DNA of 64,000 nt from Bacillus sp. AFS037270 (GCF_002585305.1 NZ_NUNF01000019.1:130679-194678), one strand, 5' to 3'; numbered from the stretch's first letter, positions 46,651 through 57,889 are shown. The notes: generated from the letters alone by a model not told the origin. Numbers and translations: made by a program.

Positions 46651-47055
46651 TTATTCACTGTCCGGTGTGTTTACCATGATTCCGGCTACTTGCGTTAATC
46701 TCTCATAAAAGGCTATTCCTGCAGGATTCTGATCAAGACCTATTTCCTGAAAGGCTTCCTTCATACATTGCAGCCAATGCCGAGCCCTGGTTGGCGTTAC
46801 CTCAAAAGGCAGGTGCCGCGCTCTCATCGCCGGGGGACCGAATTCTTGACTATAAAGAGCTGGACCTCCTAAAAATTGCGGTAGGAACATTCGCTGTTTT
46901 CTTTTGATTTCTTCCATATCTCCTTGAAAAAGCGGGGCCAGGATTGGATCAGCATAAACACGCGGATAAAAAGCATCCACCAGCTTATCAATGGTTTCCT
47001 GTCCGCCAATTTCACTATATAATGATTTAAAATCGTAATCCATCTCTCTCACCAT
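46651..47055 (-). CDS. Group II truncated haemoglobin (YjbI-like)
   Basis: This 134-residue globin has LYSEIGGQETIDKLVDAFY at the N-terminus, a proximal His in MRARHLPF, and ARHWLQCM, all typical of the TrHbO group that binds oxygen or nitric oxide. The ATG at 47055 has only a weak ribosome binding site; the ATG at 47043 (MDYDF) is also possible. In B. subtilis the homologue is next to spx-related genes; here it is alone between a terminator and an Fnr-like palindrome, suggesting oxygen-dependent control. Confidence 0.9.
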   Translation of the reverse strand: MVREMDYDFKSLYSEIGGQETIDKLVDAFYPRVYADPILAPLFQGDMEEIKRKQRMFLPQFLGGPALYSQEFGPPAMRARHLPFEVTPTRARHWLQCMKEAFQEIGLDQNPAGIAFYERLTQVAGIMVNTPDSE

Positions 47056-47110
47056 CCACTTTTAAGTTTCCCCTATTTAAACAATAATAAAGAAAAAAGG
47101 GACCGAGTTT

Positions 47111-47126
47111 AGTGATTTAAATCACT
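47111..47126. promoter_or_regulatory. Fnr/CRP-type palindrome
   Basis: AGTGATTTAAATCACT is a perfect palindrome containing GTGA-N6-TCAC. Its centre is about 41.5 nt upstream of the start predicted from TATTAT on the minus strand, the class II activator position for the haemoglobin gene. Confidence 0.5.
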
Positions 47127-47209
47127 TTTTTAGGTAGTTACCAAGTCTTAATTGCACTTTGTTGTGGTATTCTAAAATAATAATGGTTTTCTCCTAAGAG
47201 GTGTAAACG

Positions 47210-47557
47210 ATGAATAAAGCATGGTTTTATGTTGTTTTAACTTGTGTGTTTGAATGGATCTGGGTTTACGGGTTTAATACTGCCCATACGTGGTGGCAGT
47301 GGGCAGTGGTTATAGCTGTGATTTTATGGGATTATCATATCCTTCCGAAAGCTTGTGAAACCATCCCCACAGGTACGGTTTATGCTATTTTTGCTGGAAT
47401 CGGTACGATTGGAACGGTATTAATGGATGTATTCCTTTTTGGCGGCAGTATCAGCCTGGGTGAAACCCTTTTTATCGCCGTTATCATTATTGGTGTAATT
47501 GGTTTAAATCTTTCCGATAATAAGGAAGAAAAAGTCGCCATGAAAGGTGCTGCATAA
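47210..47557 (+). CDS. SMR family exporter subunit (YkkC-like)
   Basis: This 115-residue protein has four membrane segments, the conserved membrane Glu in FEWIWVYGF, and PTGTVYAIFAGIGTIGTV. It has a charged C-terminal tail (DNKEEKVAMKG). AGAGGTG precedes the ATG. It is 2 nt from a second SMR gene, so the two form a heteromeric pump as in YkkCD. Such pairs export quaternary ammonium drugs or guanidinium. No guanidine riboswitch is visible upstream. Confidence 0.88.
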   Translation: MNKAWFYVVLTCVFEWIWVYGFNTAHTWWQWAVVIAVILWDYHILPKACETIPTGTVYAIFAGIGTIGTVLMDVFLFGGSISLGETLFIAVIIIGVIGLNLSDNKEEKVAMKGAA

Positions 47558-47559
47558 CC

Positions 47560-47874
47560 ATGGGCTGGTTATTCGTTTTGTTAGCTGCTGCCAGTGAGGT
47601 TACCGGTGCTGTTGGTTTAAAATTGTATAGTCAGCAAAAGAATGTCCGTAATGGAATCGTTTATATTGGCGGATTCGGGGCTTCGCTTGCATTTTTATAT
47701 GGATCATTTCAGTTTCTTCAACTGAGTATCGCCTATGCCGTTTGGGTTGGAATTGGAACTGCTGGGGCTGTTTTCATTAATATGTTTCTGTTAGGAGAAT
47801 CGAAAAGCGCTGGACGTATCTTTAGTGTAGTATTGATTATTATTGGTGTTATCGGATTAAATGCTCTTTCCTAA
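47560..47874 (+). CDS. SMR family exporter subunit (YkkD-like)
   Basis: This 104-residue protein has four membrane segments, the conserved Glu in AASEVTGAVGLKLY, and AYAVWVGIGTAGAV. It lies 2 nt after the partner gene and is closed by a strong terminator. The second subunit lacks the charged tail of the first, as is usual in antiparallel SMR pairs. Confidence 0.88.
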   Translation: MGWLFVLLAAASEVTGAVGLKLYSQQKNVRNGIVYIGGFGASLAFLYGSFQFLQLSIAYAVWVGIGTAGAVFINMFLLGESKSAGRIFSVVLIIIGVIGLNALS

Positions 47875-47911
47875 AAAAAAATCTGTCAGCAGCCGCTGAC
47901 AGATTTTTTTT
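47874..47911. terminator. Bidirectional terminator
   Basis: Seventeen-nt arms end in an A-run and a T-run, with GTCAGC/GCTGAC at the top and a 4-nt loop. It overlaps the stop codon of the aldo/keto reductase gene on the other strand. Confidence 0.9.
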
Positions 47912-48902
47912 AGCTATTTAGGATATCTTCAATTCTTGCCAGTTCTTCGTCCGTAAAGTCGAGGTTGTTCAATGCCGCAACATTTTCTTCAATTTGACTG
48001 ACTCGGCTCGCACCGATTAGAACGGTTGTCACTTTGCCGCCGCGTAATACCCATGAAAGGGCCATCTGCGATAAGCTTTGACCACGTTCAACAGCTATTT
48101 CGTTTAATTTGCGTACTTGTTCAAGTACTTCCGGGGTGACATGTTCTTTTTGCAAGAATCCTGTTGGACTTGCAGCTCGGGAGTCTGCTGGAATTCCCGT
48201 TAGGTATTTGTTCGTTAACAGGCCTTGCGCTAATGGACTAAAGGCAATCGAGCCCACTCCATTTTCTTGTAAAACATCCTGAAGGCCATCCTCAATCCAT
48301 CTGTTAAACATCGAATATACTGGTTGATGGATAAGCAGCGGTGTACCTAGCTGCTTCAAGATTTTAATTGCTTCAGCAGTTTGTTCGGCACTATAATTAG
48401 AAATTCCGACATATAGTGCTTTTCCTTGACGCACAATGGAATCTAATGCCATCATGGTCTCCTCTAAAGGTGTATTCGGATCAGGACGGTGTGAATAAAA
48501 AATATCAACATACTCAAGTCCCATTCGTTTTAGACTTTGGTCTAAACTTGAGATTAAGTACTTCCTTGAGCCCCAATCACCATATGGACCCGGCCACATA
48601 TAGTAGCCAGCTTTTGTTGAAATCACCATTTCATCACGATATGGAGCGAAGTCTGATTTTAGCATTCGGCCAAACATTTCTTCCGCTGAGCCTGCTGGCG
48701 GGCCATAGTTATTAGCTAAGTCGAAGTGGGTGATTCCTAAATCAAAGGACCTCCTTAGCATAGCTCTGCCGTTTTCGTATGTATCGACGCCTCCAAAGTT
48801 ATGCCAAAGGCCTAAAGATACGGCGGGAAGCAATAATCCTGAGCGTCCGGTTCGATTGTATTTCATAGTTTCGTAGCGATTGTCTGCAGCTTGATAAACC
48901 AT
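47910..48902 (-). CDS. Aldo/keto reductase (YghZ / L-glyceraldehyde 3-phosphate reductase type)
   Basis: This 330-residue AKR has the catalytic tetrad region: FDLANNYG (Asp, Tyr), a Lys in STKAGYYMWPGPYG, and His in YSHRPD. The NADPH-binding end VLIGASRVSQIEENVAAL is also seen. MWPGPYGDWGSRKYL is distinctive of the YghZ/Kvbeta-like group, which reduces L-glyceraldehyde 3-phosphate or methylglyoxal. AGAGGGG precedes the ATG. It is a single gene convergent with the SMR pair. Confidence 0.9.
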   Translation of the reverse strand: MVYQAADNRYETMKYNRTGRSGLLLPAVSLGLWHNFGGVDTYENGRAMLRRSFDLGITHFDLANNYGPPAGSAEEMFGRMLKSDFAPYRDEMVISTKAGYYMWPGPYGDWGSRKYLISSLDQSLKRMGLEYVDIFYSHRPDPNTPLEETMMALDSIVRQGKALYVGISNYSAEQTAEAIKILKQLGTPLLIHQPVYSMFNRWIEDGLQDVLQENGVGSIAFSPLAQGLLTNKYLTGIPADSRAASPTGFLQKEHVTPEVLEQVRKLNEIAVERGQSLSQMALSWVLRGGKVTTVLIGASRVSQIEENVAALNNLDFTDEELARIEDILNS

Positions 48903-48998
48903 AGTAATCCCCTCTCTCCTTATGTAAACCCTTCCATCATTATAATAGACTGGGGGGTAATTTTAAAAGGATGGAGACTTGGAACAGCAAAAAAACAG

Positions 48999-49118
48999 TT
49001 AATGTCGTTTGGCAATAGACAAATCATGAATATTTCCGAAGATTGTTTTTACACCGATGAATTCAAATATATCTAAAAGTCTTTGAAGGACACTTTCATC
49101 AATCTCCGAAAACTTAAG
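48999..49118 (-). pseudogene. Possible gene remnant, unrecognised
   Basis: About 38 codons without a start read FSEIDESVLQRLLDIFEF and then GVKTIFGNIHDLSIAKRH before a stop. The composition looks protein-like, but no family was recognised. Together with the read-through tail of the SWIM gene this accounts for most of the 48903-49389 gap; nothing else is seen there. Confidence 0.25.
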
Positions 49119-49167
49119 TCATAAGCAGTTGCCAGTGAAAAATAGATTTTGCCATTCCTGATTCTTC

Positions 49168-49389
49168 CTACCTTATTCTTGATAATTCTTCCAAAAATGC
49201 CGGTCTTTTTTTATGTTTATCTCCTAGCTCTGTAATTAGCTGATAGGAAGGTATTGTCCCACAGGCCTTTTTATAGGTCTTTATTAAGTCACACACCTTA
49301 CGATATTTTTTTCGATCTGTCGCTTCATCTGCTGATTGATGGATATATTGGATAAAGACGTCTGTTACTTCTTTAAAATAATCCTTAAT
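49168..49389 (-). pseudogene. In-frame 3' continuation of the SWIM gene after a premature stop
   Basis: Directly after the TAA at 49392-49390 the same frame stays open for 73 codons to a TAG at 49170-49168. It encodes IKDYFKEVTDVFIQYIHQS and more, ending LEELSRIR. The protein-like composition suggests one point change created the TAA, most simply from a TTA leucine codon. Confidence 0.75.
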
Positions 49390-50829
49390 TTAATACGGGA
49401 AATATTTCGTAATTACCAGCATATGGTCCTGACAATAACACAATAGCTCAGCTTTCAAATCTCCCTGTATTAAAATCGAAACATAGGCTGAAGGCTGGTA
49501 TTTATCCTTGCGAAATTCCTCAACAATTTCTCGCAAAACCGCTTCCCATTCGATTACGGGATATAACTCTTTTAACTTTTGATAGTATTTAAATTCATTT
49601 TTATATAAAAGCTCTCTAGCTAACTCCTTTTGCTTCTCAATATCCCCAAGTATTTCATATGCCTGATAGCGGTATTCTTTCCAATCTTCCACAAGACCAG
49701 GATATGCCTGATCCGCTGCCTCCCCTTCTAAACAAAGCTGAATCACTTTTTTATAGTCTCCTGAATCCAACTCCATTACAATGGCTCTTTTTCGAAATTC
49801 ACTAAAATGGATATTTTCATAAATAAACTTCTTGGCTGCGAACCCATCACATTTTTCAATCATTTCAAGCTGTAAGAGTTTCACTTCTTTTAAGTCATAT
49901 CTGGCATTCCAAGAAGATCCGGCTTGCTCTAAGAGGATATCGAATTGATTTTCTAACTTTTTTCTCAATTCATCATGATGCGAATAATAGGTACTAATCC
50001 TTAAGAGGTCGTAGCGCCAGTCACTCCAGTCATCATATACAGCTTTCTGCGATTCTTTTAAGATGGCTTCAAAAAGTTTCTTTTGCTCCTTTTCAGGCAG
50101 GAGCTTTACACTGGCTGAAACGGCCTTTTCCGTTATTCTGAGAGCCCAATTGATGATGCTGCCGGCAGAGCCATCGGAATCATCCGCATGCTGGAGCATT
50201 TTTACAACAGGAGATAAGACTGCGAGGGACAATAATGCCGCATTTTGAGTATCCCCTATATCTAGTTTTCCCTGTGCCTTTTCCAGTGTTAAATCCACCC
50301 CTTTTAGGGCCTGCCCAATGTGACGCCAATCAATAAATCCTTTTCTTTTTGCCCCACTAATATATTCCTGAATTAGTTTTTTGGCAGAGGATATTTCTTC
50401 TTTATCAGGACTAAACTTAAATATCAATCTTTTTTCTATATCTGGAAACTCCTCAGTTAAATCAAGAATAACGTTAATTAAATCCGCTTTGTTTTGGCTT
50501 TGAAGGATTGAATTTACACTTTTTTTCTCCTGTTCCTCTACTATCGCTAAATCATGCTTTTCTGGCCTTTTGTCTCTTAATGCATAAAGAACAGCTGCCT
50601 TATGCTTACAATATTTGTTCAAGTCATACGGACAATCACAATAAGCATTGACTACGACATCACCATTTATATATATATTAACGTGATAATCTTCCGAACC
50701 ATCTACTAGTGCTTTATATTGAATGTCATCTGAGGTAGTAAGATCTAGAATTTTTCCTTTTTTAAAATAACCTTGGCCGCGTTCGAGTACTTTATCTTCA
50801 ATCCACTGCTCAAAATTAGTTAGTTTCAC
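49390..50829 (-). CDS. SWIM zinc-finger protein, truncated by an in-frame TAA
   Basis: This 479-residue product starts at a GTG (50829) 5 nt after AGGGG; a GTG at 50835 is also possible. The SWIM motif is intact near residues 60-80: CDCPYDLNKYCKHKAA gives the CxC...CxH zinc ligands. A long helical region follows to the end. The frame continues for 73 codons after the stop, so the full protein was about 550 residues. SWIM proteins bind DNA or partner proteins; in Bacilli they often accompany Snf2-type helicases, but none is adjacent here. The truncated form may still be made. Confidence 0.8.
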   Translation of the reverse strand: MKLTNFEQWIEDKVLERGQGYFKKGKILDLTTSDDIQYKALVDGSEDYHVNIYINGDVVVNAYCDCPYDLNKYCKHKAAVLYALRDKRPEKHDLAIVEEQEKKSVNSILQSQNKADLINVILDLTEEFPDIEKRLIFKFSPDKEEISSAKKLIQEYISGAKRKGFIDWRHIGQALKGVDLTLEKAQGKLDIGDTQNAALLSLAVLSPVVKMLQHADDSDGSAGSIINWALRITEKAVSASVKLLPEKEQKKLFEAILKESQKAVYDDWSDWRYDLLRISTYYSHHDELRKKLENQFDILLEQAGSSWNARYDLKEVKLLQLEMIEKCDGFAAKKFIYENIHFSEFRKRAIVMELDSGDYKKVIQLCLEGEAADQAYPGLVEDWKEYRYQAYEILGDIEKQKELARELLYKNEFKYYQKLKELYPVIEWEAVLREIVEEFRKDKYQPSAYVSILIQGDLKAELLCYCQDHMLVITKYFPY

Positions 50830-50898
50830 ACACACGCCCCTAAGAATAAATTATCTATTATTCTACCATTTTCCAAACCATGATACCTTCTTTTAAAA

Positions 50899-50930
50899 AA
50901 AGAGCTTGTCCTATCTCAGGACAAACTCTT
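50899..50930 (-). terminator. Terminator of the beta-glucoside operon
   Basis: A 13-bp stem with one wobble pair (AAGAGTTTGTCCT on the minus strand) is followed by a run of T. It comes right after the second GH1 gene. Confidence 0.88.
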
Positions 50931-50936
50931 CTTCAA

Positions 50937-52370
<1,434 letters not shown>

Positions 52371-52425
52371 TTATTTTAAAAAAGGAAAGCCGGAAGCCAA
52401 TAAGGCTTACCGGCATGCTTTAGGT

Positions 52426-53865
<1,440 letters not shown>

Positions 53866-53950
53866 TCACCTCATTATTTTTTTAGATTCTTAAGTTTTAC
53901 ATTTATAATATGAAGAAAGTAAGGGGGAATTGGATCCCCAGAACCTCCTA

Positions 53951-55816
53951 TTACTGCAATGCTAGAAATGCTTCTTGTGCGTTAATGTTGCCTTTTTTAA
54001 CAGGTTCAATTGTTTGATAACGGTCAGGATTTGTAATAATGACTGGAGTAATTAAGTCATATCCTTCTGCTTTAATAGCTTCCATATCAAAGGTTACAAG
54101 TGTTTGGCCCACTTCAACAAAGTCGCCATCTTTCACATGTGCTGTGAAGTGTTTACCTTCTAACCTTACTGTTTCCAATCCGACATGGATCAAGATTTCT
54201 GCTCCATTATCACTTGTAATGCCGATAGCGTGCTTTGTTTTAAAAATAGTTGATACTCTACCAGTAACAGGAGATACTACTTTTCCTTCCTGCGGCTGGA
54301 TTGCTAAGCCTTTACCCATGATTCCTGTAGAGAAAGTTGGATCATTTACTTCGCTTAATGCTTTTACTTCTCCCTTTAAAGGGCTGAATACTTTTTCTGC
54401 TGCTACAACTAATTCGGATTTTGTGTCTACTGTGTTAGTTTCTGTTGCTGTTGTAGTATCTTGATCTTCTTCACTTTCTACATCCTCAAATCCCATAAAA
54501 AATGCTGCAACTGCACCAGCCGCGAAAGCAATTGGGAATCCTAAAGCTGCCCAGACAAATGTGTCACCGACAAAAGATGCTAATCCTGGTAAACCAGCGT
54601 TACCGCCAAGGATAAAGTATTTTACACCAAGAGCGCTGTAGTACGCTCCACCAACGGCTCCACCGATAAGACCGCCAATAAATGGTTTCTTAAGGCGCAT
54701 GTTTACACCGTACATAGCCGGCTCTGTAACACCCATAACAGCCGTTAAGCTAGTAGTCATGGCTAAAGATTTGAACGATTTGTTTTTAGATCGTAATGAT
54801 ACAGCAAATGTTGCCCCAGCTTGTCCCATGTTTGCCATAAACATCGAAGGCATAATAACATCATAACCTTTAGTTGCAATATTGTTCATTGCAATTGGCA
54901 AAAATGCATAGTGCATACCTGTCATAATGATTAATGACCATGTTCCACCTAATAGGGCTCCTGCAAATAGTCCTGCGTGATCAAATAATGCTCCTACTCC
55001 TGCAGAAAGCCAGTTTCCGATAATTGAACCTAATGGGCCAACGGCAATTAAAGTAACTGGGACAACAATTAGTAATGTTAATGTTGGGACAAAGATCAGT
55101 TTAAACATGCTAGGAATAATTCGATCAACCCATTTTTCCACATATGCTGCAATCCAGATGGCTAGTAAAATCGGGATAACAGTTGATGAATAAGTAACCG
55201 CCGTTACAGGAAGACCAAGGAAGTGAACCGGCTTACCTGCACTTAATAATGCTGTTATCGATGGATGTAACAACGCCGCTCCTATGGCTGCTGCTACGTA
55301 AATGTTGCTGCCAAATTTTCTAGCTGCACTCACTGCCAGCAAGATAGGTAAGAAATAAAACGCTCCATCACCAATCGCATTTAAAATAGTGTAAACTTGA
55401 CTCGTAGCTGTAAGCCAGTGAAATGTTAGTGCAATAGCGAGTATCCCTTTGATCATACCGGCACCAGCAATCGCTGGCAAAATCGGTGTAAACACACCTG
55501 AGATAACATCAAAAATTGCATTTAATGGGTTTTTACTTTTTTGAGATTTCTTACTAGTGCTGTCTGCCTTTAGCGAGCTGTTTTCTAAAATAGCGTTATA
55601 TACTTTCGGAACATCGTTTCCGATAATAATTTGGAATTGGTCTCCGCTTATATTGGTGCCCATAATTCCAGGAACCTTTTCTAACTTTTTACGGTCGACC
55701 TTACTTTGATCTTGTAAATTGAAACGTAATCTTGTCATACAGTGAATGACATTCTGAACATTTCCTTCACCGCCGACAAGCTCTACAATACTTATAGCTG
55801 TTTTTTTGTAGTCCAT
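53951..55816 (-). CDS. bglP: Beta-glucoside PTS transporter, EIIBCA
   Basis: This 621-residue fusion has EIIB (Cys26 in VIHCMTRLRF), EIIC (about 100-460, ten hydrophobic segments), a linker rich in Glu, Asp and Thr, and EIIA with phospho-His544 in EILIHVGLE. I chose the ATG at 55816 with AGGAGG upstream; the frame upstream to 55927 runs through the LicT leader and is not translated. It imports and phosphorylates beta-glucosides such as salicin, arbutin or cellobiose-like sugars. Expression needs LicT antitermination at two leader sites. Confidence 0.95.
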   Translation of the reverse strand: MDYKKTAISIVELVGGEGNVQNVIHCMTRLRFNLQDQSKVDRKKLEKVPGIMGTNISGDQFQIIIGNDVPKVYNAILENSSLKADSTSKKSQKSKNPLNAIFDVISGVFTPILPAIAGAGMIKGILAIALTFHWLTATSQVYTILNAIGDGAFYFLPILLAVSAARKFGSNIYVAAAIGAALLHPSITALLSAGKPVHFLGLPVTAVTYSSTVIPILLAIWIAAYVEKWVDRIIPSMFKLIFVPTLTLLIVVPVTLIAVGPLGSIIGNWLSAGVGALFDHAGLFAGALLGGTWSLIIMTGMHYAFLPIAMNNIATKGYDVIMPSMFMANMGQAGATFAVSLRSKNKSFKSLAMTTSLTAVMGVTEPAMYGVNMRLKKPFIGGLIGGAVGGAYYSALGVKYFILGGNAGLPGLASFVGDTFVWAALGFPIAFAAGAVAAFFMGFEDVESEEDQDTTTATETNTVDTKSELVVAAEKVFSPLKGEVKALSEVNDPTFSTGIMGKGLAIQPQEGKVVSPVTGRVSTIFKTKHAIGITSDNGAEILIHVGLETVRLEGKHFTAHVKDGDFVEVGQTLVTFDMEAIKAEGYDLITPVIITNPDRYQTIEPVKKGNINAQEAFLALQ

Positions 55817-55840
55817 GATGAGTCCTCCTGATTTTTTGTA

Positions 55841-55905
55841 AAAAAATAACCTGAGTAACAAGAGATGGACACAGACTCTATGGTCCCACTCGAGTTCCTC
55901 AGGTT
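55841..55905 (-). terminator. LicT-controlled terminator 2 in the bglP leader
   Basis: AACCTGAG (55848) pairs with CTCAGGTT (55898), followed by a T-run on the minus strand. The stem overlaps the 3' end of RAT copy 3, so the two structures exclude each other. Confidence 0.8.
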
Positions 55906-55930
55906 TTGCCTGCATTACCAGTAACAATCC
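55901..55930 (-). promoter_or_regulatory. LicT RAT antiterminator, copy 3 (proximal to bglP)
   Basis: On the minus strand GGATTGTTACTG is followed by GCAGGCAAAACCT, a near-perfect BglG/LicT ribonucleic antiterminator. Confidence 0.92.
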
Positions 55931-56017
55931 TGTGTTAAAAGTATTAAATTTGTAAACCGCCGAAGCCAGTTGTAAGTTCTGGCCAGTTTCTGCAACTGTA
56001 CTTCGACTAAGAGAATA

Positions 56018-56073
56018 AAAAAAACCTAAATTGCACGCTATACACCCAAAAAGTGATGAACATACAATTTAGG
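56018..56073 (-). terminator. LicT-controlled terminator 1 in the bglP leader
   Basis: CCTAAATTG (56025) pairs with CAATTTAGG (56065), followed by eight T on the minus strand. It overlaps RAT copy 2. Confidence 0.88.
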
Positions 56074-56100
56074 TTTTGCCTGCTTGATCAGTAACAATCC
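56071..56100 (-). promoter_or_regulatory. LicT RAT antiterminator, copy 2 (distal to bglP)
   Basis: GGATTGTTACTGATCAAGC followed by AGGCAAAACCT on the minus strand is the classical RAT sequence. The 362-bp gap 55817-56178 is the bglP promoter and two-module leader. Confidence 0.94.
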
Positions 56101-56128
56101 TAAAAAATTAATATTAATTTGTACACTT

Positions 56129-56166
56129 ATAATAGCATCCGCTTTCATTAGCTGTCAACGCTTTCT
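56129..56166 (-). promoter_or_regulatory. bglP promoter with overlapping cre
   Basis: TTGACA (56153-56158), an 18-nt spacer and TATTAT (56129-56134) lie on the minus strand. AGAAAGCGTTGACA (56153-56166) fits cre with one mismatch and overlaps the -35, so CcpA could block RNA polymerase. Confidence 0.7.
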
Positions 56167-56178
56167 TTAAAAAAAATT

Positions 56179-57012
56179 TTAGGACCTATTTACCACACGT
56201 TCAATATGAATCGTAAGGTAGGCCATCTCTTCTTTTGTTAGCTGATGGTTATGTGTTTTTTTGATAAAATCACGGATTTTCTCCACACATGCAAAGGCTT
56301 CTTTTTGCTTCTCTTTGACCATCTCATAGAGAAAATCATCTTCGTTGTTGTAGGGAGAATCGGTATATAATCGCTGAGCAAAAAATTTAAGATGGGTAAG
56401 AAAACGGAAATAATTCAATGATTCCTCATCAAGCTCTATCTTGAAATGATATTTAACAATATTTAGAATATCCTGAATTAACCTTGTCATGTTAACGACG
56501 TTCGGCATTTCTTCGTTTAACTCTGCGTTGACAATGTGCATAGCAATAAAGCCAGCTTCATCCTGTGGAAGAGTAATCCCAAGCATCTCATTTATCTTTG
56601 TTAAGGCCTTTAAACCGATCGCATATTCGTCTGCATAAATTCGTTTGATTTCCCACAGCAACGGATTTGAGATAATTAAACCTTTTTGACATCTTTCAAT
56701 TGCAAAGGTAATATGATCCGTTAACGAAACATAGATACTGTCATTTAATTTTTTCCCTAGTTTCTCTTTCGCGTAGGAAATAATCCGTTCAGAAACATCC
56801 ATGTATTCCATTGGAACATCATACAATAATGTTTTAAATTTTTCCGAAACATCCTTATTATCTAATTTAAATGTTTTCTCGATCTTTGATTCGTCCACAA
56901 GGTCACCTGGTCTTTTTTGAAATGCAATCCCTCTGCCCATAATCACAAGTTCTTTATTTTGGGCATCGATCACACTGATGACATTGTTATTAATTACTTT
57001 TGCGATTTTCAT
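56179..57012 (-). CDS. licT: BglG/LicT family transcriptional antiterminator
   Basis: This 277-residue protein has the RNA-binding CAT domain at the N-terminus (MKIAKVINNNVIS) and two PRD domains with conserved His residues (about 65-170 and 170-277; LTDHITFAIER, HIVNAEL, LTIHIERV). I chose the ATG at 57012 because GAGGTGATT precedes it; the 3 extra residues from a GTG at 57021 would cover this site. It binds the RAT sequences before bglP and before its own gene. Its activity is set by PTS phosphorylation. Confidence 0.95.
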   Translation of the reverse strand: MKIAKVINNNVISVIDAQNKELVIMGRGIAFQKRPGDLVDESKIEKTFKLDNKDVSEKFKTLLYDVPMEYMDVSERIISYAKEKLGKKLNDSIYVSLTDHITFAIERCQKGLIISNPLLWEIKRIYADEYAIGLKALTKINEMLGITLPQDEAGFIAMHIVNAELNEEMPNVVNMTRLIQDILNIVKYHFKIELDEESLNYFRFLTHLKFFAQRLYTDSPYNNEDDFLYEMVKEKQKEAFACVEKIRDFIKKTHNHQLTKEEMAYLTIHIERVVNRS

Positions 57013-57025
57013 GTCAATCACCTCT

Positions 57026-57071
57026 AAAAAAATAAAAACCTAAAACTAACGATAATGCCATTAGTCTTAGG
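57026..57071 (-). terminator. LicT-controlled terminator before licT
   Basis: A stem pairs CCTAAAACTAACG (57039) with a near-complementary 3' arm ending at 57071, followed on the minus strand by a T-rich run. It overlaps RAT copy 1. Confidence 0.85.
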
Positions 57072-57098
57072 TTTTGCCTGATTTAACAGTAACAATCC
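57069..57098 (-). promoter_or_regulatory. LicT RAT antiterminator, copy 1 (before licT)
   Basis: GGATTGTTACTG followed by CAGGCAAAACCT on the minus strand makes licT autoregulated. Confidence 0.92.
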
Positions 57099-57196
57099 TA
57101 TAATATAAAAATTAAATTAATAAAATCTTAACATCAAATAAAAAGACAATCAATAATTAATCGAACGGGAGATAGGAAAATCGGCCCTTGTTCGTT

Positions 57197-57685
57197 TTAA
57201 GGGAGTAGCCTTTTGATGAGTGATTTGGGCTTCTTTCTTGATTTTTCAACGATGAATTGGAAGCCATACATAAGCACGGATTTGGCCATAAATAAGATTC
57301 CCAATTGATAATGCTTCATTCGAACGAGAGAGATAATACCCATTCTCTTTAATACAAACATGCCGGGATAGACAAACAAAAAGTCCGTGACTAAGTTCAC
57401 GATTACATAGCGAAAAAAGTTTCCAAATGTAAATTTTAAAATCCAAATAGAGCCAATCATAAAAGGACCTAAAAGGAAAGGCAATTCTCCCATAACATTA
57501 GGAATCAGTCTATCGTAAAATCTCCACCAAACCCGCCTTTTAGCCAATATGCTTTCAACAGAAATCCAGCAAGTAATAAAAAAGGCAGCTGGCAAAAAAC
57601 GTTTAAAGTTTCTTTTTCCTAACATCGGCACAGACAACCAGGGTACCAGCATCATGACGATTAAAAACATTTTATTATATTTCAT
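57197..57685 (-). CDS. Conserved hypothetical membrane protein
   Basis: I do not recognise a named family. The 162-residue protein has four or five hydrophobic segments (about 7-24, 30-47, 68-88, 93-116 and 130-147) and very basic ends (SRKKPKSLIKR at the C-terminus), which fits the positive-inside rule. VWWRFYD and FVYPGMFVLKRMG are its most distinctive stretches. AAGGAATGG precedes the ATG. It stands alone between licT and the divergent queT gene. Confidence 0.7.
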   Translation of the reverse strand: MKYNKMFLIVMMLVPWLSVPMLGKRNFKRFLPAAFFITCWISVESILAKRRVWWRFYDRLIPNVMGELPFLLGPFMIGSIWILKFTFGNFFRYVIVNLVTDFLFVYPGMFVLKRMGIISLVRMKHYQLGILFMAKSVLMYGFQFIVEKSRKKPKSLIKRLLP

Positions 57686-57788
57686 TTATAGCCATTCCTT
57701 TTTTATTTTTAATATGCGCCAGATTTAATGGTATTATTTACTATCCTGGAAAATAATTCTTTAGTGATGATATTTTAAAATAATGTCA

Positions 57789-57817
57789 TTGACTCGTATT
57801 TTTTTTTATAATAATAT
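57789..57817 (+). promoter_or_regulatory. Sigma-A promoter of queT
   Basis: TTGACT (57789-57794), a 17-nt spacer and TAATAT (57812-57817) place the transcript start about 20 nt before the riboswitch. Confidence 0.65.
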
Positions 57818-57841
57818 ATTAGTTTGCAAGTATTCTAAATT

Positions 57842-57881
57842 AACGTGGTTCGAAAACCTCCCACGTAAAAAAACTAAGGAG
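57842..57881 (+). promoter_or_regulatory. PreQ1-I riboswitch
   Basis: A stem ACGTGG/CCACGT is followed by an A-rich tail ending AAAAAAACTAAGGAG, the hallmark of preQ1 class I aptamers. The tail contains the Shine-Dalgarno AAGGAG of queT, so ligand-induced pseudoknot formation should block translation. Confidence 0.88.
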
Positions 57882-57889
57882 AAATGAAT

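Noticed and set aside
47100..47209. Guanidine (ykkC-type) riboswitch before the SMR pair
   Set aside because: Neither the guanidine-I core nor the ACGR hairpins of guanidine-II could be found; only an Fnr-like palindrome is present.
48891..49076. 61-codon plus-strand frame at the reductase 5' end
   Set aside because: It overlaps the reductase start antisense, has no ribosome binding site and has no recognisable features.
55817..55927. 37-residue N-terminal extension of BglP
   Set aside because: It is the translated LicT leader; the family starts at MDYKK, with AGGAGG directly upstream.
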